Virus record (IMG/VR): IMGVR_UViG_3300013014_000024
Span: 33,695 to 97,694 of that record
DNA from: a virus
Direction: 5' to 3' (one strand)
Length of the DNA: 64,000 nt
The notes under the pieces were generated by a model, which was given only the letters and a program-made list of their open reading frames with translations, was not told the origin of the DNA and ran no database searches. Every line of letters begins with the position of its first letter. The stretch's first letter is position 1. Both the position numbers and the translations under genes were made by a program. Positions 24,201 through 31,617 of the stretch are shown piece by piece.

Positions 24201-24325
24201 GGTCAGGTGGCGGAATTGGTATACGATGAAAAACTGCAATGAGGTAGGTCGAACCTCACATTAAACAAAAAAGGCATCAACGCAGGAGTGCGGAAGCGTT
24301 GCAGGTTCGAATCCTGTCCTGACTA
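24201..24325 (+). tRNA. Leu-type tRNA gene with an insertion, 125 nt
   Basis: Ends are those of a class II tRNA: acceptor GGTCAGG/CCTGACT, TGGCGGAATTGG D-arm as in tRNA-Leu, variable arm AACGC/GCGTT, T-arm GCAGG TTCGAAT CCTGT and A73. Where a 7-nt anticodon loop should be, a GATG/CATC stem encloses about 46 nt, including a hairpin (GAGGT/ACCTC). An intron-like insertion in the anticodon loop is the simplest reading. The anticodon cannot be assigned. Confidence 0.55.
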
Positions 24326-24450
24326 CAGACTCTCGTCTATTGCTGTGAATAGAACTGACGAGAACCATTGAGGGACACAGACCTTATGAATGGTGGTTTA
24401 GGGCGAAGATAGCACCCCTATCACGAAGAGTACCTAAGCTCTTTAAACAT
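24326..24450 (+). other. Array spacer, 125 nt
   Basis: No gene seen. It contains CTCGTC and GACGAG as a long-range pair around an 18-nt loop at its start, and otherwise nothing recognisable. Confidence 0.3.
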
Positions 24451-24609
24451 AGTCAGGTGGCGGAATGTTATTAACCCGTTCTAGACGTAAAAATAATGTG
24501 GTTAAAATCCACTACGGGGTCAATGTAACTTGGTAGACGCTCGCTAGAAGGTGCGGTTAGTCAACGATAAGGTAAAGCTAACATACAGGTTCAAATCCTG
24601 TCCTGACTA
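24451..24609 (+). tRNA. Leu-type tRNA gene with an insertion, 159 nt
   Basis: Acceptor AGTCAGG/CCTGACT is perfect, the D-arm starts GGCGGAAT, and the T-arm is ACAGG TTCAAAT CCTGT with A73. Within the D-loop, about 60 nt are inserted that fold on themselves: GTTA...TAAC, ACCCGT...ACGGGGT and inner GTGG/CCAC. After the insertion the tRNA resumes with TTGGTAGACGC. A variable arm GTTAG/CTAAC is present. The anticodon is unclear (TAG occurs near 24543). Confidence 0.5.
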
Positions 24610-24862
24610 CACGTTCCGTCTAATCAACGGATAGTTCAATCCTGAACGATGAGAAATGGTGTGATAACCATATGGGTCAGTTCACCCTGAGTGGGGCGGT
24701 AAAGGGTACGGTTGACTGCCGTTAGATTGTATCTACAAAAGTCTATTCCTAACCTGTATGATAGAGAGTTGGTTGTATTAACACACCTTCATCAAAAATG
24801 CTAAACTCTTTCTTAGGGACAGCCATAATACCTGTAAGTTGGATAAATTAGGGTGTTAGTTT
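24610..24862 (+). other. Array spacer, about 250 nt
   Basis: No protein gene and no foldable tRNA found. Composition is GC-richer than coding DNA here, and short pairs such as CCGTCTAATCAACGG (CCGT/ACGG) occur. It may hold decayed tRNA or an unknown RNA. Confidence 0.3.
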
Positions 24863-24935
24863 GGTCTTATAGTATAATGGATTAATACACTTCGATACGG
24901 ACGAAGAAATTTGGGTTCAAATCCTAATAGGACCT
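24863..24935 (+). tRNA. tRNA-Arg (ACG)
   Basis: Acceptor GGTCTTA/TAGGACC, D-arm GTAT/ATAC, anticodon arm CTTCG ATACGGA CGAAG (ACG), T-arm TTGGG TTCAAAT CCTAA. 73 nt. Confidence 0.9.
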
Positions 24936-24940
24936 CATAT

Positions 24941-25017
24941 GGTGGATATAGCTTAATTGGTAGAGCACTAGCTTGTGGCGCTAGTTGTTGCGGGTTCGAG
25001 TCCCGCTATTCACACCA
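24941..25017 (+). tRNA. tRNA-His (GTG) with encoded CCA
   Basis: Acceptor GTGGATA/TATTCAC with an extra 5' G (G-1), the His identity element. Anticodon arm CTAGC TTGTGGC GCTAG, T-arm GCGGG TTCGAGT CCCGC, then ACCA. It is the only tRNA in the array with a genomic CCA. Confidence 0.92.
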
Positions 25018-25044
25018 TTTTTGATTTGCCGCATATTTATCAAT

Positions 25045-25494
25045 ATGGAAAAATTAACATTAACTAAAGAACAATTATTTAAGGCAATGTACTTAAATGA
25101 GGAGGAAAATAAAATTGAAATTAAAAGTAATTCGGGTTTCAAAAATATGGTCTCAGTTTTATTGCATTCACAAACTCAAGTACACATATTTCATTTACAA
25201 ACTAAATCATTTTCTGAACATAAAGCATTACAAAAATATTATGAAGAAATTGATGGTTTAGTTGATGGAATTATTGAAAGTTACCAAGGTAAATACGAAA
25301 TTATTAAAAATTATGATTCTGTGAAAACTGAGGATTATAAAAGTCTTGACCAAGTAATTAACTATTTCAAATCATTAGATACTATGATTGAAAAGGTTAG
25401 AAAAAATGTTAAAGAGTCATTTATTCAAAATCAAATTGATACTGTTCAAGAATTAATATACTCCACATTGTACAAATTAAGATTTTTAAAATAA
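25045..25494 (+). CDS. Ferritin-like (DUF5856-type) virion-tagged protein
   Basis: Start at ATG 25045, with TATTTAT (25034-25040) 4 nt upstream; the longer frame from 24985 would run through tRNA-His. MEKLTLTKEQLFKAMYLNE is the shared tag. The rest is a helical bundle with HSQTQVHIFHLQTKSFSEHK, then YYEEIDGLVDGIIESYQGKY, which from memory matches DUF5856, a Dps/ferritin-like phage family. It could be a structural or DNA/iron-binding virion protein. Confidence 0.85.
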   Translation: MEKLTLTKEQLFKAMYLNEEENKIEIKSNSGFKNMVSVLLHSQTQVHIFHLQTKSFSEHKALQKYYEEIDGLVDGIIESYQGKYEIIKNYDSVKTEDYKSLDQVINYFKSLDTMIEKVRKNVKESFIQNQIDTVQELIYSTLYKLRFLK

Positions 25495-25548
25495 TATTTG
25501 ACTAAATGGGATTTTCTCAGTATATTTACTTTATATAAAAACATAATT

Positions 25549-25710
25549 ATGAAAAAATTAGTCGCTTTCCTTGCAATTGTATCATTGGTATCATGTGGTG
25601 GAGATAGTTCCACAAATTCAAATGTAGACTCAACTGTAGTTGTAGATACTGTAATTGTTGATTCAACAGTGGTAGATTCAGTATCTGTTGATACTGTAGT
25701 TACTCAGTAA
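25549..25710 (+). CDS. Small lipoprotein with Val/Asp/Thr repeat
   Basis: Start at ATG 25549 (MKKLVAFLAIVSLVSCGGD); the frame from 25498 adds an unlikely extension. A lipoprotein signal peptide with Cys16 is followed by only 37 residues of DSTVVVDTVIVD-type repeats. It could be a surface-exposed exclusion factor, which is speculative. A terminator follows. Confidence 0.75.
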   Translation: MKKLVAFLAIVSLVSCGGDSSTNSNVDSTVVVDTVIVDSTVVDSVSVDTVVTQ

Positions 25711-25736
25711 TTTTTAATTACTAAAAAGAAATTTAA

Positions 25737-25762
25737 AACCCATCCTAAGATGGGTTTTTTTA
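25737..25762. terminator. Terminator between convergent genes
   Basis: AAACCCATC pairs with GATGGGTTT around CTAA, followed by T7 on the plus strand. It serves the lipoprotein and perhaps the peptidase gene on the other strand. Confidence 0.8.
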
Positions 25763-27001
25763 TTTTAATAGTTTTCTAATTTTGTTGATATCTTTTTGTA
25801 TTTTATATTCTTCTTTAAAATTGGCTGGATAATATACGGCATTAGGATTTATTTCACGAGATGGAAAATATACAGCATTAGCATCCGGTATTTTACTTGG
25901 ATAATACACTTTATTAGGGTCAATAATGGTTTTTCTTTTATAAGAACCTTTTTTACCGTCTCTTGAATATTTTTTATTATCACCCGAATATTCTTTTTCT
26001 CTATAATAATCAATTCTACTTCTTTCTTTTGATGAATTATACAAAGTAACAGTTACATCATCATCACCAATTTCACCAATCATTTCGCCTTTAAAAACAT
26101 CACCACTATCTTTTGTATTTTTTAATCCACAATATTCTAAATAAAAATTTTTACCATCAATTTCGTGTGTAATATTTATTTTGTTTTTACAACCATAAGA
26201 AAATCCTTGTTTTGTTATTACCCCATCTACGGGTGATTTAATTTTAGAATTCTTATCTTTTGGTATTACAAGGACATAACCATTACTTGAAACTCCATTT
26301 CCAAAACCACCATAAATTTTTTCTTCAAATATTATGTCATAACTTTCCGTTTTTACTGAACTTTGGTAATAAGTTTGGTTAGGGTCAATTAATTTTGGTT
26401 GATAATATGTTTGGTTAGGGTTAATTACTTTTGGTGTAAACGATGTAGTATCCGATGTTGTATTATTTGTGGATGTGGTACCCGTAGATGTACTATCTGT
26501 TGTATTTGAAACGTGTAGATGATTGTAATGGTTTCCATCTACATTTGTTTGCCATATAACGGCTTTATCGTTTCCCCTCTCAGAGTTCAGAGAATATCTC
26601 ATAGAGACTAAGATATCTTTTAATTTATTACCTAAATCTCTAAATTGAGCGTTTCCATTTGATGGACTAGTTGCATCTCCAGAATCTTGGTTATTTATTT
26701 TTCCAATATCAACAGCGGTTTTTTGTCCATGTCGGCTTTCAGCTCCTGATGTTGTTCTAGTGTTGTGACCTGTTGATGCGGTTGTTATTGTAACAGTTAC
26801 ACCAGCTTTAGCTGCGGCAGTTTGTAAATCATCTAAAAGTGCCTTATTAACCGAATCTGAAGCCGCTTTAGTGTCGTAAAATACATTTTTATATCTAACA
26901 GTATTTAATGTGATTGGTTTAATCTCATTTAAAGTAATTATTTTTTTATTTTCTAAAATTGAATTATATATTGAAAGTATATTATTTATTTCATTTATCA
27001 T
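25760..27001 (-). CDS. M15-type peptidase with degenerate M23-like domain
   Basis: Start at ATG 27001, with TATTTAT (27006-27012, minus strand) 4 nt upstream. Residues about 40-165 form an M15-like D-Ala-D-Ala peptidase: SRHGQKTAVDIG gives His and Asp ligands, NHYNHLHVS the HxH. A Ser/Thr-rich linker and repeats of the form PNxxYYxP precede an M23-like fold (IKSPVDGVITKQG, then NITHE), whose usual HxH is LEY, so it is probably inactive. The same repeats recur near the C terminus. It may be a lysin or virion-associated cell-wall enzyme. Confidence 0.82.
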   Translation of the reverse strand: MINEINNILSIYNSILENKKIITLNEIKPITLNTVRYKNVFYDTKAASDSVNKALLDDLQTAAAKAGVTVTITTASTGHNTRTTSGAESRHGQKTAVDIGKINNQDSGDATSPSNGNAQFRDLGNKLKDILVSMRYSLNSERGNDKAVIWQTNVDGNHYNHLHVSNTTDSTSTGTTSTNNTTSDTTSFTPKVINPNQTYYQPKLIDPNQTYYQSSVKTESYDIIFEEKIYGGFGNGVSSNGYVLVIPKDKNSKIKSPVDGVITKQGFSYGCKNKINITHEIDGKNFYLEYCGLKNTKDSGDVFKGEMIGEIGDDDVTVTLYNSSKERSRIDYYREKEYSGDNKKYSRDGKKGSYKRKTIIDPNKVYYPSKIPDANAVYFPSREINPNAVYYPANFKEEYKIQKDINKIRKLLK

Positions 27002-27029
27002 GAATATAAATATGTTATAAATAAAAAAA

Positions 27030-27107
27030 GTGGTCAGGGACAAGTGGGAACAACCCTTGGAGTCGACTTCCTTTCACTGCTGCAGGCAGTTACACTTGTA
27101 TGACCAC
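27030..27107 (-). ncRNA. Structured RNA candidate, 78 nt
   Basis: GTGGTCA/TGACCAC closes the element, and a second perfect stem ACAAGTG/CACTTGT lies just inside. A third hairpin (ACTGC/GCAGT) is in the middle. On the minus strand T7 follows. It looks tRNA-sized but has no T-loop or anticodon arm. It lies downstream of tRNA-Thr and a 31-codon gene on the same strand and may be the terminator of that unit. Confidence 0.5.
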
Positions 27108-27113
27108 TACACG

Positions 27114-27209
27114 TTAAAAATAGATAATGTCTCCTAATTCCCAATCTTCTTGGGAATCTTCTTGTGGTTCCGGGTCAAGTTCTACCTTGGTTTGCAAAAT
27201 CACTAACAT
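27114..27209 (-). CDS. Short acidic gene, 31 aa
   Basis: From ATG 27209 the product begins MLVILQTKVELDPEPQED and ends DWELGDIIYF. It lies between tRNA-Thr (22 nt upstream) and the structured element downstream on the same strand. Protein-like sequence and placement are the only support. Confidence 0.45.
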   Translation of the reverse strand: MLVILQTKVELDPEPQEDSQEDWELGDIIYF

Positions 27210-27230
27210 ACTATACTAACGGATTTTATG

Positions 27231-27302
27231 AGCCCCCGCCCGGAATCGAACCGAGTTATCATGATTACAAGTCATGCGCATCGCCTGCAATGCTTAAAGG
27301 GC
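27231..27302 (-). tRNA. tRNA-Thr (TGT)
   Basis: D-arm GCAT/ATGC, anticodon arm CATGA CTTGTAA TCATG (TGT), T-arm CTCGG TTCGATT CCGGG. The acceptor GCCCTTT/CGGGGGC has two G-T pairs and one mismatch. Confidence 0.88.
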
Positions 27303-27311
27303 TTGTTTTTA

Positions 27312-27509
27312 TTAAGTATCTTGAAAATTTAATTTGTTCATCTCCTCGATACTTTTAAGACCATTTTTCCACTCTCTCCATATTTCAAAATCCTGAAGGT
27401 CTTGTAAGGTTTTTTCGTGTACCAAGACAAAACCTTCAGGTGCCACTCCTACAAATCTACGAACATTTCCCTCTTCTTCCAAAATTTTTTCAATATTTAT
27501 TTTACTCAT
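27312..27509 (-). CDS. Small hypothetical protein
   Basis: 65 residues with helical ends and FVGVAPEGFVLVHEKTLQDL in the middle. Not recognised. It overlaps the HAD phosphatase stop by 8 nt and precedes tRNA-Thr. Confidence 0.65.
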   Translation of the reverse strand: MSKINIEKILEEEGNVRRFVGVAPEGFVLVHEKTLQDLQDFEIWREWKNGLKSIEEMNKLNFQDT

Positions 27510-28101
27510 CTTTTTTATTTAAATATTTTAGAATAGATTCTTTAATTCCTGTTTGTTTAATCCCCTCATTATCTTTTTCGGTCAATACAAAGTTATCTAA
27601 TCCCCACTCATGTTCGAACTCCATAGAGTAATATAAACCCGTTTTACCCATGTTTAAATCATCTACAGCCACCCAATTTGTTATCTCAGGATGGTCAACT
27701 AAATATTGTTTAATTTCAATAGACCTAGATTGTTCTAAATCCCATTGTCTTTCCCAAGGAAACACATTATTGTCATACCACTTACATTCATACGATTTAA
27801 GAGTAAACGAAATAGGTTTTTTTATAATTCCTTGTGATTCATAGTATTCACCCATTTCTTCAAGATTACAATGAAGTTTCCAATCAGAACTAACAACAAT
27901 CTCAGCTCCAGTTTCTTCTAAAATCTCATTTAAAACTTTTACCGCTTTTTTGTTAAAGTTATCAAACCTATATTCAAGTGGAATTTCTCCATTAGACATA
28001 GACAATTTTCTACCGCCCCATTTTTTTTGTTTTTTATAACGACCACCCCATTCTGTTGATAAACAGATTACTCCGTCATGGTCTAAAAATAGAATTTTCA
28101 T
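27502..28101 (-). CDS. HAD-like phosphatase
   Basis: 199 residues with motif I FLDHDGVI (Asp7 and Asp9), motif II VVSSDWK near 73 and AVDDLNMG near 150. This resembles, from memory, the HAD domain of RNA-repair (Swiss Army knife) proteins, and RNA repair would fit with the RNA ligase and tRNA genes here. Host-type TACTTTTG (28106-28113, minus strand) is 4 nt before the ATG. Confidence 0.85.
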   Translation of the reverse strand: MKILFLDHDGVICLSTEWGGRYKKQKKWGGRKLSMSNGEIPLEYRFDNFNKKAVKVLNEILEETGAEIVVSSDWKLHCNLEEMGEYYESQGIIKKPISFTLKSYECKWYDNNVFPWERQWDLEQSRSIEIKQYLVDHPEITNWVAVDDLNMGKTGLYYSMEFEHEWGLDNFVLTEKDNEGIKQTGIKESILKYLNKKDE

Positions 28102-28176
28102 AACACAAAAGTAGATATTTATTATTAAAACACCAAAAGTCTTAGGACATAAATTTTAAACCCACACAGATGGAAG

Positions 28177-28401
28177 ATGGAGAAAAACAAGTTTACGTGG
28201 CAGAGAACGTTTCAAGACAACCTGTCACAAATATTTCTAATGTTAGCACTATTTTTCAACCCATTCGGGTTCGATGCCGTTCAATATTCTATAATATCAT
28301 GGACAGGAAGTTTATGGAAAGCCAACTTCGTTTTGTATTGTATTGCGGGATTCTTTTTTGGTCTTTATTTCTACTTTCGCAAGTTATCTAACAAACCTTA
28401 A
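28177..28401 (+). CDS. Small membrane protein, two TM helices
   Basis: 74 residues with hydrophobic segments around 18-35 (IFLMLALFFNPFGF) and 48-66 (FVLYCIAGFFFGLYFYF). Another frame over the same DNA is also open but has a less protein-like product. Its last 4 nt overlap the convergent gene. Confidence 0.65.
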   Translation: MEKNKFTWQRTFQDNLSQIFLMLALFFNPFGFDAVQYSIISWTGSLWKANFVLYCIAGFFFGLYFYFRKLSNKP

Positions 28402-29867
28402 AGTGCTTTAAGTTCACCGTTTTTATATGCTTCAAAATTAGGTCCTTTCATTAAAAAAAATTGGTTTCCTATTTTTCTATATTTCAAAATGCCAGCATTT
28501 TTTGCTGATGCAAAAAAGGATGAAAAATGACCTCTCCATTTTGAGGATTGATGCCAATTATTCATACCTTGTTGGGAGTACCAAACTGAACCATTCTCTG
28601 AAACCTTTCCTTCAAGTTTACCAATCTCAACAAGAAAATCTAACTTTGTTCCAATTTTTCCTTCATCTAACCAATCAACTAACTTTTTAATCAAACCTTT
28701 ATTTTTTTCAAAAGTATATCCGTAATGGAGTCTATCAGGTGTCCATACGGGTGTCTTATGAATATGTTGTAAAAGAATTGAATTATTTTCTAAGATTCGT
28801 CTAACAGAATTTAAGATGTAAGTTGCTATTGTAGAACTAATATTAGTTGTGTGATGTACAATAACATTAAAACTACCCCCAAAACCATCAAAACCTAAAT
28901 CAACTTTAAATTCTGAACCAACGTCACCAAAGTTATAATTAATCTCTAAACCGTATGACGAATCTCTTTTTCTTAAATTAGCACTAATAATAATTAAATA
29001 TTCATCCAACAAACCTTGTTGTTTTTCTTTTCTTTCATATATCTTCAAACCAGAATGAACTATGAAGGTGTTTTCATAATGGTCCATAAGTTCAAATCCG
29101 TTTATTGTTGTCGTTATTATAACATCAGAAATTATAATACTTTCAGTAAAAACATCGTTTGTTGTAAGTGATTGTTTTATTTTATCGACTGTTTCATCTG
29201 GATGAGCATCATCGTGATATTCTTTAATGGTTTTCCACATTTCAGAATATGCATTTTTAAAAAATACTTTTTCTCTACTACTTAAAGTGCTATCGGCAGC
29301 ATCGTAGAATGTTTCCTCACCTTGATTACTAATGTGAATTGCAATTTTATATAGATTTTCATCCATATCTTTTTTTGAAATTACATAGTAAAGACCTTGA
29401 TTACCTGAAGTATACCTGTTAAAGTAATCATCGTTATTTTTATTTGTTGTACACCATCTTGTTTTTGAACCGTATTTACAAGATGCCGCAAAGTTTTGAG
29501 GTTCAACAACAACAAATTTATCATCTTCGTATATTTTTTTTGATTTTGGTTTCTCTTTGTTTCTAGTGTATTCACTAATTCTTGAAATCAAATCAAAAAA
29601 TCCTGTATAATCATTTATGTCTTTTTTTTCTAAATTGTTTTGTACTTTATCAAACTTTTGTAATGCCTCAATTACCTCTTCAAGTTCTCTAAATGAATAA
29701 TTAGAATTTAAATTTTTTAAAATAAAATCGGCGTATTTGTAGTTAGTTTGCTTAATGAATTGGTCCGCAAAAACGTTACTAAGACCCTCATCTGAGAATT
29801 TTGATTCGTATTTTTTCATGAGGTCTTCTTTTCTTCCCTCCCTTAATAAAATGGTCATGAATTTCAT
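28398..29867 (-). CDS. Phage protein with YGxxTxWCT motif, 489 aa
   Basis: TATTTAT (29873-29879, minus strand) is 5 nt before the ATG. Near residue 125 is SCKYGSKTRWCTTNKNNDDY, then GLYYVISKK, a module seen in many phage proteins of unknown role; a diverged relative lies at 34414. The C-terminal part has WYSQQGMNNWHQSSKWRGHF. No enzyme signature is evident. The N terminus MTILLREGRKEDLMKKYESK is amphipathic and may also act as a tag. Confidence 0.8.
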   Translation of the reverse strand: MKFMTILLREGRKEDLMKKYESKFSDEGLSNVFADQFIKQTNYKYADFILKNLNSNYSFRELEEVIEALQKFDKVQNNLEKKDINDYTGFFDLISRISEYTRNKEKPKSKKIYEDDKFVVVEPQNFAASCKYGSKTRWCTTNKNNDDYFNRYTSGNQGLYYVISKKDMDENLYKIAIHISNQGEETFYDAADSTLSSREKVFFKNAYSEMWKTIKEYHDDAHPDETVDKIKQSLTTNDVFTESIIISDVIITTTINGFELMDHYENTFIVHSGLKIYERKEKQQGLLDEYLIIISANLRKRDSSYGLEINYNFGDVGSEFKVDLGFDGFGGSFNVIVHHTTNISSTIATYILNSVRRILENNSILLQHIHKTPVWTPDRLHYGYTFEKNKGLIKKLVDWLDEGKIGTKLDFLVEIGKLEGKVSENGSVWYSQQGMNNWHQSSKWRGHFSSFFASAKNAGILKYRKIGNQFFLMKGPNFEAYKNGELKAL

Positions 29868-29883
29868 ATGATATAAATATGCG

Positions 29884-29907
29884 AAAAGGGAGATTACTCT
29901 CCCTTTT
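29884..29907. terminator. Short bidirectional terminator
   Basis: AAAAGGGAGA pairs with TCTCCCTTTT around TTAC. It lies between tRNA-Arg and the gene at 28398. Confidence 0.65.
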
Positions 29908-29910
29908 ATG

Positions 29911-29982
29911 TGGTCTCGTCAAGAATCGAACTTGAATCTGGAGATTAGAAGTCACCCGTTCTATCCGTTGAACTACGAGACC
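29911..29982 (-). tRNA. tRNA-Arg (TCT)
   Basis: Acceptor GGTCTCG/CGAGACC, D-arm GTTC/GAAC, loop CTTCTAA (TCT), T-arm TCAAG TTCGATT CTTGA, A73. It is outside the main array and begins 1 nt after the stop of the upstream membrane-protein gene. Confidence 0.92.
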
Positions 29983-29983
29983 A

Positions 29984-30331
29984 TTATTTCCAAAATAATT
30001 GTATCAACAATATACAAAAACTTAAAGATAAACAAATAATTGTTTTAATAGTAAAACTTTCTTTAAATAAAATAACGGACATAAATGTAAACACAACCAT
30101 ACCAATTGAAAATCCTAACAACCTTCCTGGCCATATCTGACCACCAAACCCATCCGCAATAAAACTAACTGATTTAATATATAACCAACTTGTAAAAATA
30201 CTACTAAAAAGTATTACCCATAAATATTTTTCATACCAATTATACTTTATTGCAACCTGTAATTGTATAAAGGAACCTATTTGTCCTAATAAGGCAAAAA
30301 ATATTCCAATCAGTATTTTATTTATATCCAT
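29984..30331 (-). CDS. Four-helix membrane protein, SMR-like
   Basis: Start at ATG 30331 (MDINKILIGIFFALLGQIGS), 6 nt after host-type TATATTTG (30338-30345, minus strand). About 115 residues with four hydrophobic segments, the size and plan of small multidrug resistance (EmrE-like) transporters. The membrane-embedded Glu of that family is not at its usual place near residue 14, so transport is uncertain. Confidence 0.75.
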   Translation of the reverse strand: MDINKILIGIFFALLGQIGSFIQLQVAIKYNWYEKYLWVILFSSIFTSWLYIKSVSFIADGFGGQIWPGRLLGFSIGMVVFTFMSVILFKESFTIKTIICLSLSFCILLIQLFWK

Positions 30332-30363
30332 TTGTAACAAATATAGTAAAAATTTGTAACAAA

Positions 30364-30388
30364 AAAACCCCACCGAAGTGAGGGTTTT
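30364..30388 (-). terminator. Rho-independent terminator
   Basis: AAACCC and GGGTTT pair with CGAA in the loop. T7 follows on the minus strand. It ends the tagged gene 30406-30726. Confidence 0.8.
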
Positions 30389-30405
30389 AAATTATATGAT
30401 TTTTA

Positions 30406-30726
30406 TTATTTTTTGTTCTTTATAATTAATTCACCTAAAACTTCTAATCTCCCCACTTCAGTTTGAAACTCTTTTTGTGTCATATCAAGTGAGATAGAAT
30501 TTAATGTTTTTTTAAACTCTTCAATAGATTTATTTTCATCAAATTTACCCTCACCAGCTTTTTTATAATATGGTAATTTCACAACAAAGTGTTGATATGT
30601 TAGTATTGAAGGTCCACCTTTCTCTTTTGCGGTATTAGCAATTTTTTCAGCACCAGAAAATCTTTTCTTCGCAAATTCTTCTAAATTTAATTTTTTTAGT
30701 TGTGATTCGGTTATAATTATTTTCAT
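30406..30726 (-). CDS. Virion-tagged small protein
   Basis: 106 residues beginning MKIIITESQLKKLNLEE, the clearest copy of the shared tag. The body is basic then acidic (GPSILTYQHFVVKLPYYKK). TATTTAT (30732-30738, minus strand) is 5 nt before the ATG and a terminator follows, so it is a single-gene late unit. An internal virion protein is the working idea. Confidence 0.78.
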   Translation of the reverse strand: MKIIITESQLKKLNLEEFAKKRFSGAEKIANTAKEKGGPSILTYQHFVVKLPYYKKAGEGKFDENKSIEEFKKTLNSISLDMTQKEFQTEVGRLEVLGELIIKNKK

Positions 30727-30769
30727 ATATTATAAATATATTGAAATTATAAATGTAAATTACACAACA

Positions 30770-30813
30770 ATAAAAGAGATATGGATATGATTAATGACCA
30801 AATAATATCTCTT
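30770..30813 (-). terminator. Hairpin terminator after the phosphoesterase gene
   Basis: AAAGAGATAT pairs perfectly with ATATCTCTTT across a loop of about 20 nt and is followed by a T-rich stretch on the minus strand. Confidence 0.6.
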
Positions 30814-30819
30814 TCAAAA

Positions 30820-31617
30820 TTAATCTTCTTTCCTGTGTTCCAATTCAGTAGTAATTCTATTAGTTTCATATTTTTTTAATTCTATTTGTCCATTATTATC
30901 AACAACAAGTGCGGTCATATTCTCAACCCAATCACCTGAATTTAAGTATCTTTTATTGTTAATCATTCTATCTGCAGGTTGATGAATATGTCCACAAATA
31001 ACACCTTCACATCCAGCTTTCTCGGCCATATTGATGGCAGTAGTTTCAAAGTCGTTAATATATAAAGTTGCGGTTTTTACTCCCTCTTTAATTTTTTGTG
31101 AAATTGATTGATAAGATAAACCCCTCCACGCCCTGTATTTGTTATACACTCTATTTAACCAAAGAGCCATATCGTATCCTATTGAACCTATTCTTGATAA
31201 CCACTTATATTTTGTTATAAAAACATCAATAACATCTCCATGAAAAACATAAAAATTTCTACTGATAAAAACATCTCTGGTTTTCCATTCTTGGGTTTTC
31301 AGAATAAAGTTTTCTTTAAATTGTATATTTCCAAATGAGGTATCAATAAATTCAGATAAAAATTCATCATGATTTCCTCTAATCCAAATAACATTTGTGT
31401 CATTTGACATTGTTAAAATTTTAGAAATTACTTTGGTGTGTTTTTTCTTCCACTTGCTACCCCTATTTAATGCCCAAGCATCAACTATATCACCATTCAA
31501 TACTAAAGTATCGCACGGATGTTGTTCTAAAAACTCTAAAAACTCATTACATTTACTATCCTTAGTTCCTAAATGTAAATCAGAAACAATAACATATTGA
31601 TATTTTTTCATTTCCAA
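30820..31617 (-). CDS. LpxH-like metallophosphoesterase
   Basis: 265 residues with VSDLHLG (Asp13, His15), LNGDIVDAW (Asp43), IRGNHDEF (81-86), YVFHGDVID and CGHIHQPAD. The HGDVxD and GHIHxP spacing resembles UDP-2,3-diacylglucosamine pyrophosphatases of lipid A synthesis. It overlaps the glycosyltransferase upstream by 10 nt; an alternative start at 31611 would reduce this. The pair suggests remodelling of the host envelope. Confidence 0.88.
   Translation of the reverse strand: MEMKKYQYVIVSDLHLGTKDSKCNEFLEFLEQHPCDTLVLNGDIVDAWALNRGSKWKKKHTKVISKILTMSNDTNVIWIRGNHDEFLSEFIDTSFGNIQFKENFILKTQEWKTRDVFISRNFYVFHGDVIDVFITKYKWLSRIGSIGYDMALWLNRVYNKYRAWRGLSYQSISQKIKEGVKTATLYINDFETTAINMAEKAGCEGVICGHIHQPADRMINNKRYLNSGDWVENMTALVVDNNGQIELKKYETNRITTELEHRKED

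Noticed and set aside
24985-25044. Extended start of the ferritin-like gene at 24985
   Set aside because: It would be translated from tRNA-His. The ATG at 25045 has the tag and the promoter heptamer at 4 nt.
27030-27107. tRNA on either strand in the double-stem element
   Set aside because: The outer stem is acceptor-like, but there is no TTCRANY loop and no 7-nt anticodon loop with T33.
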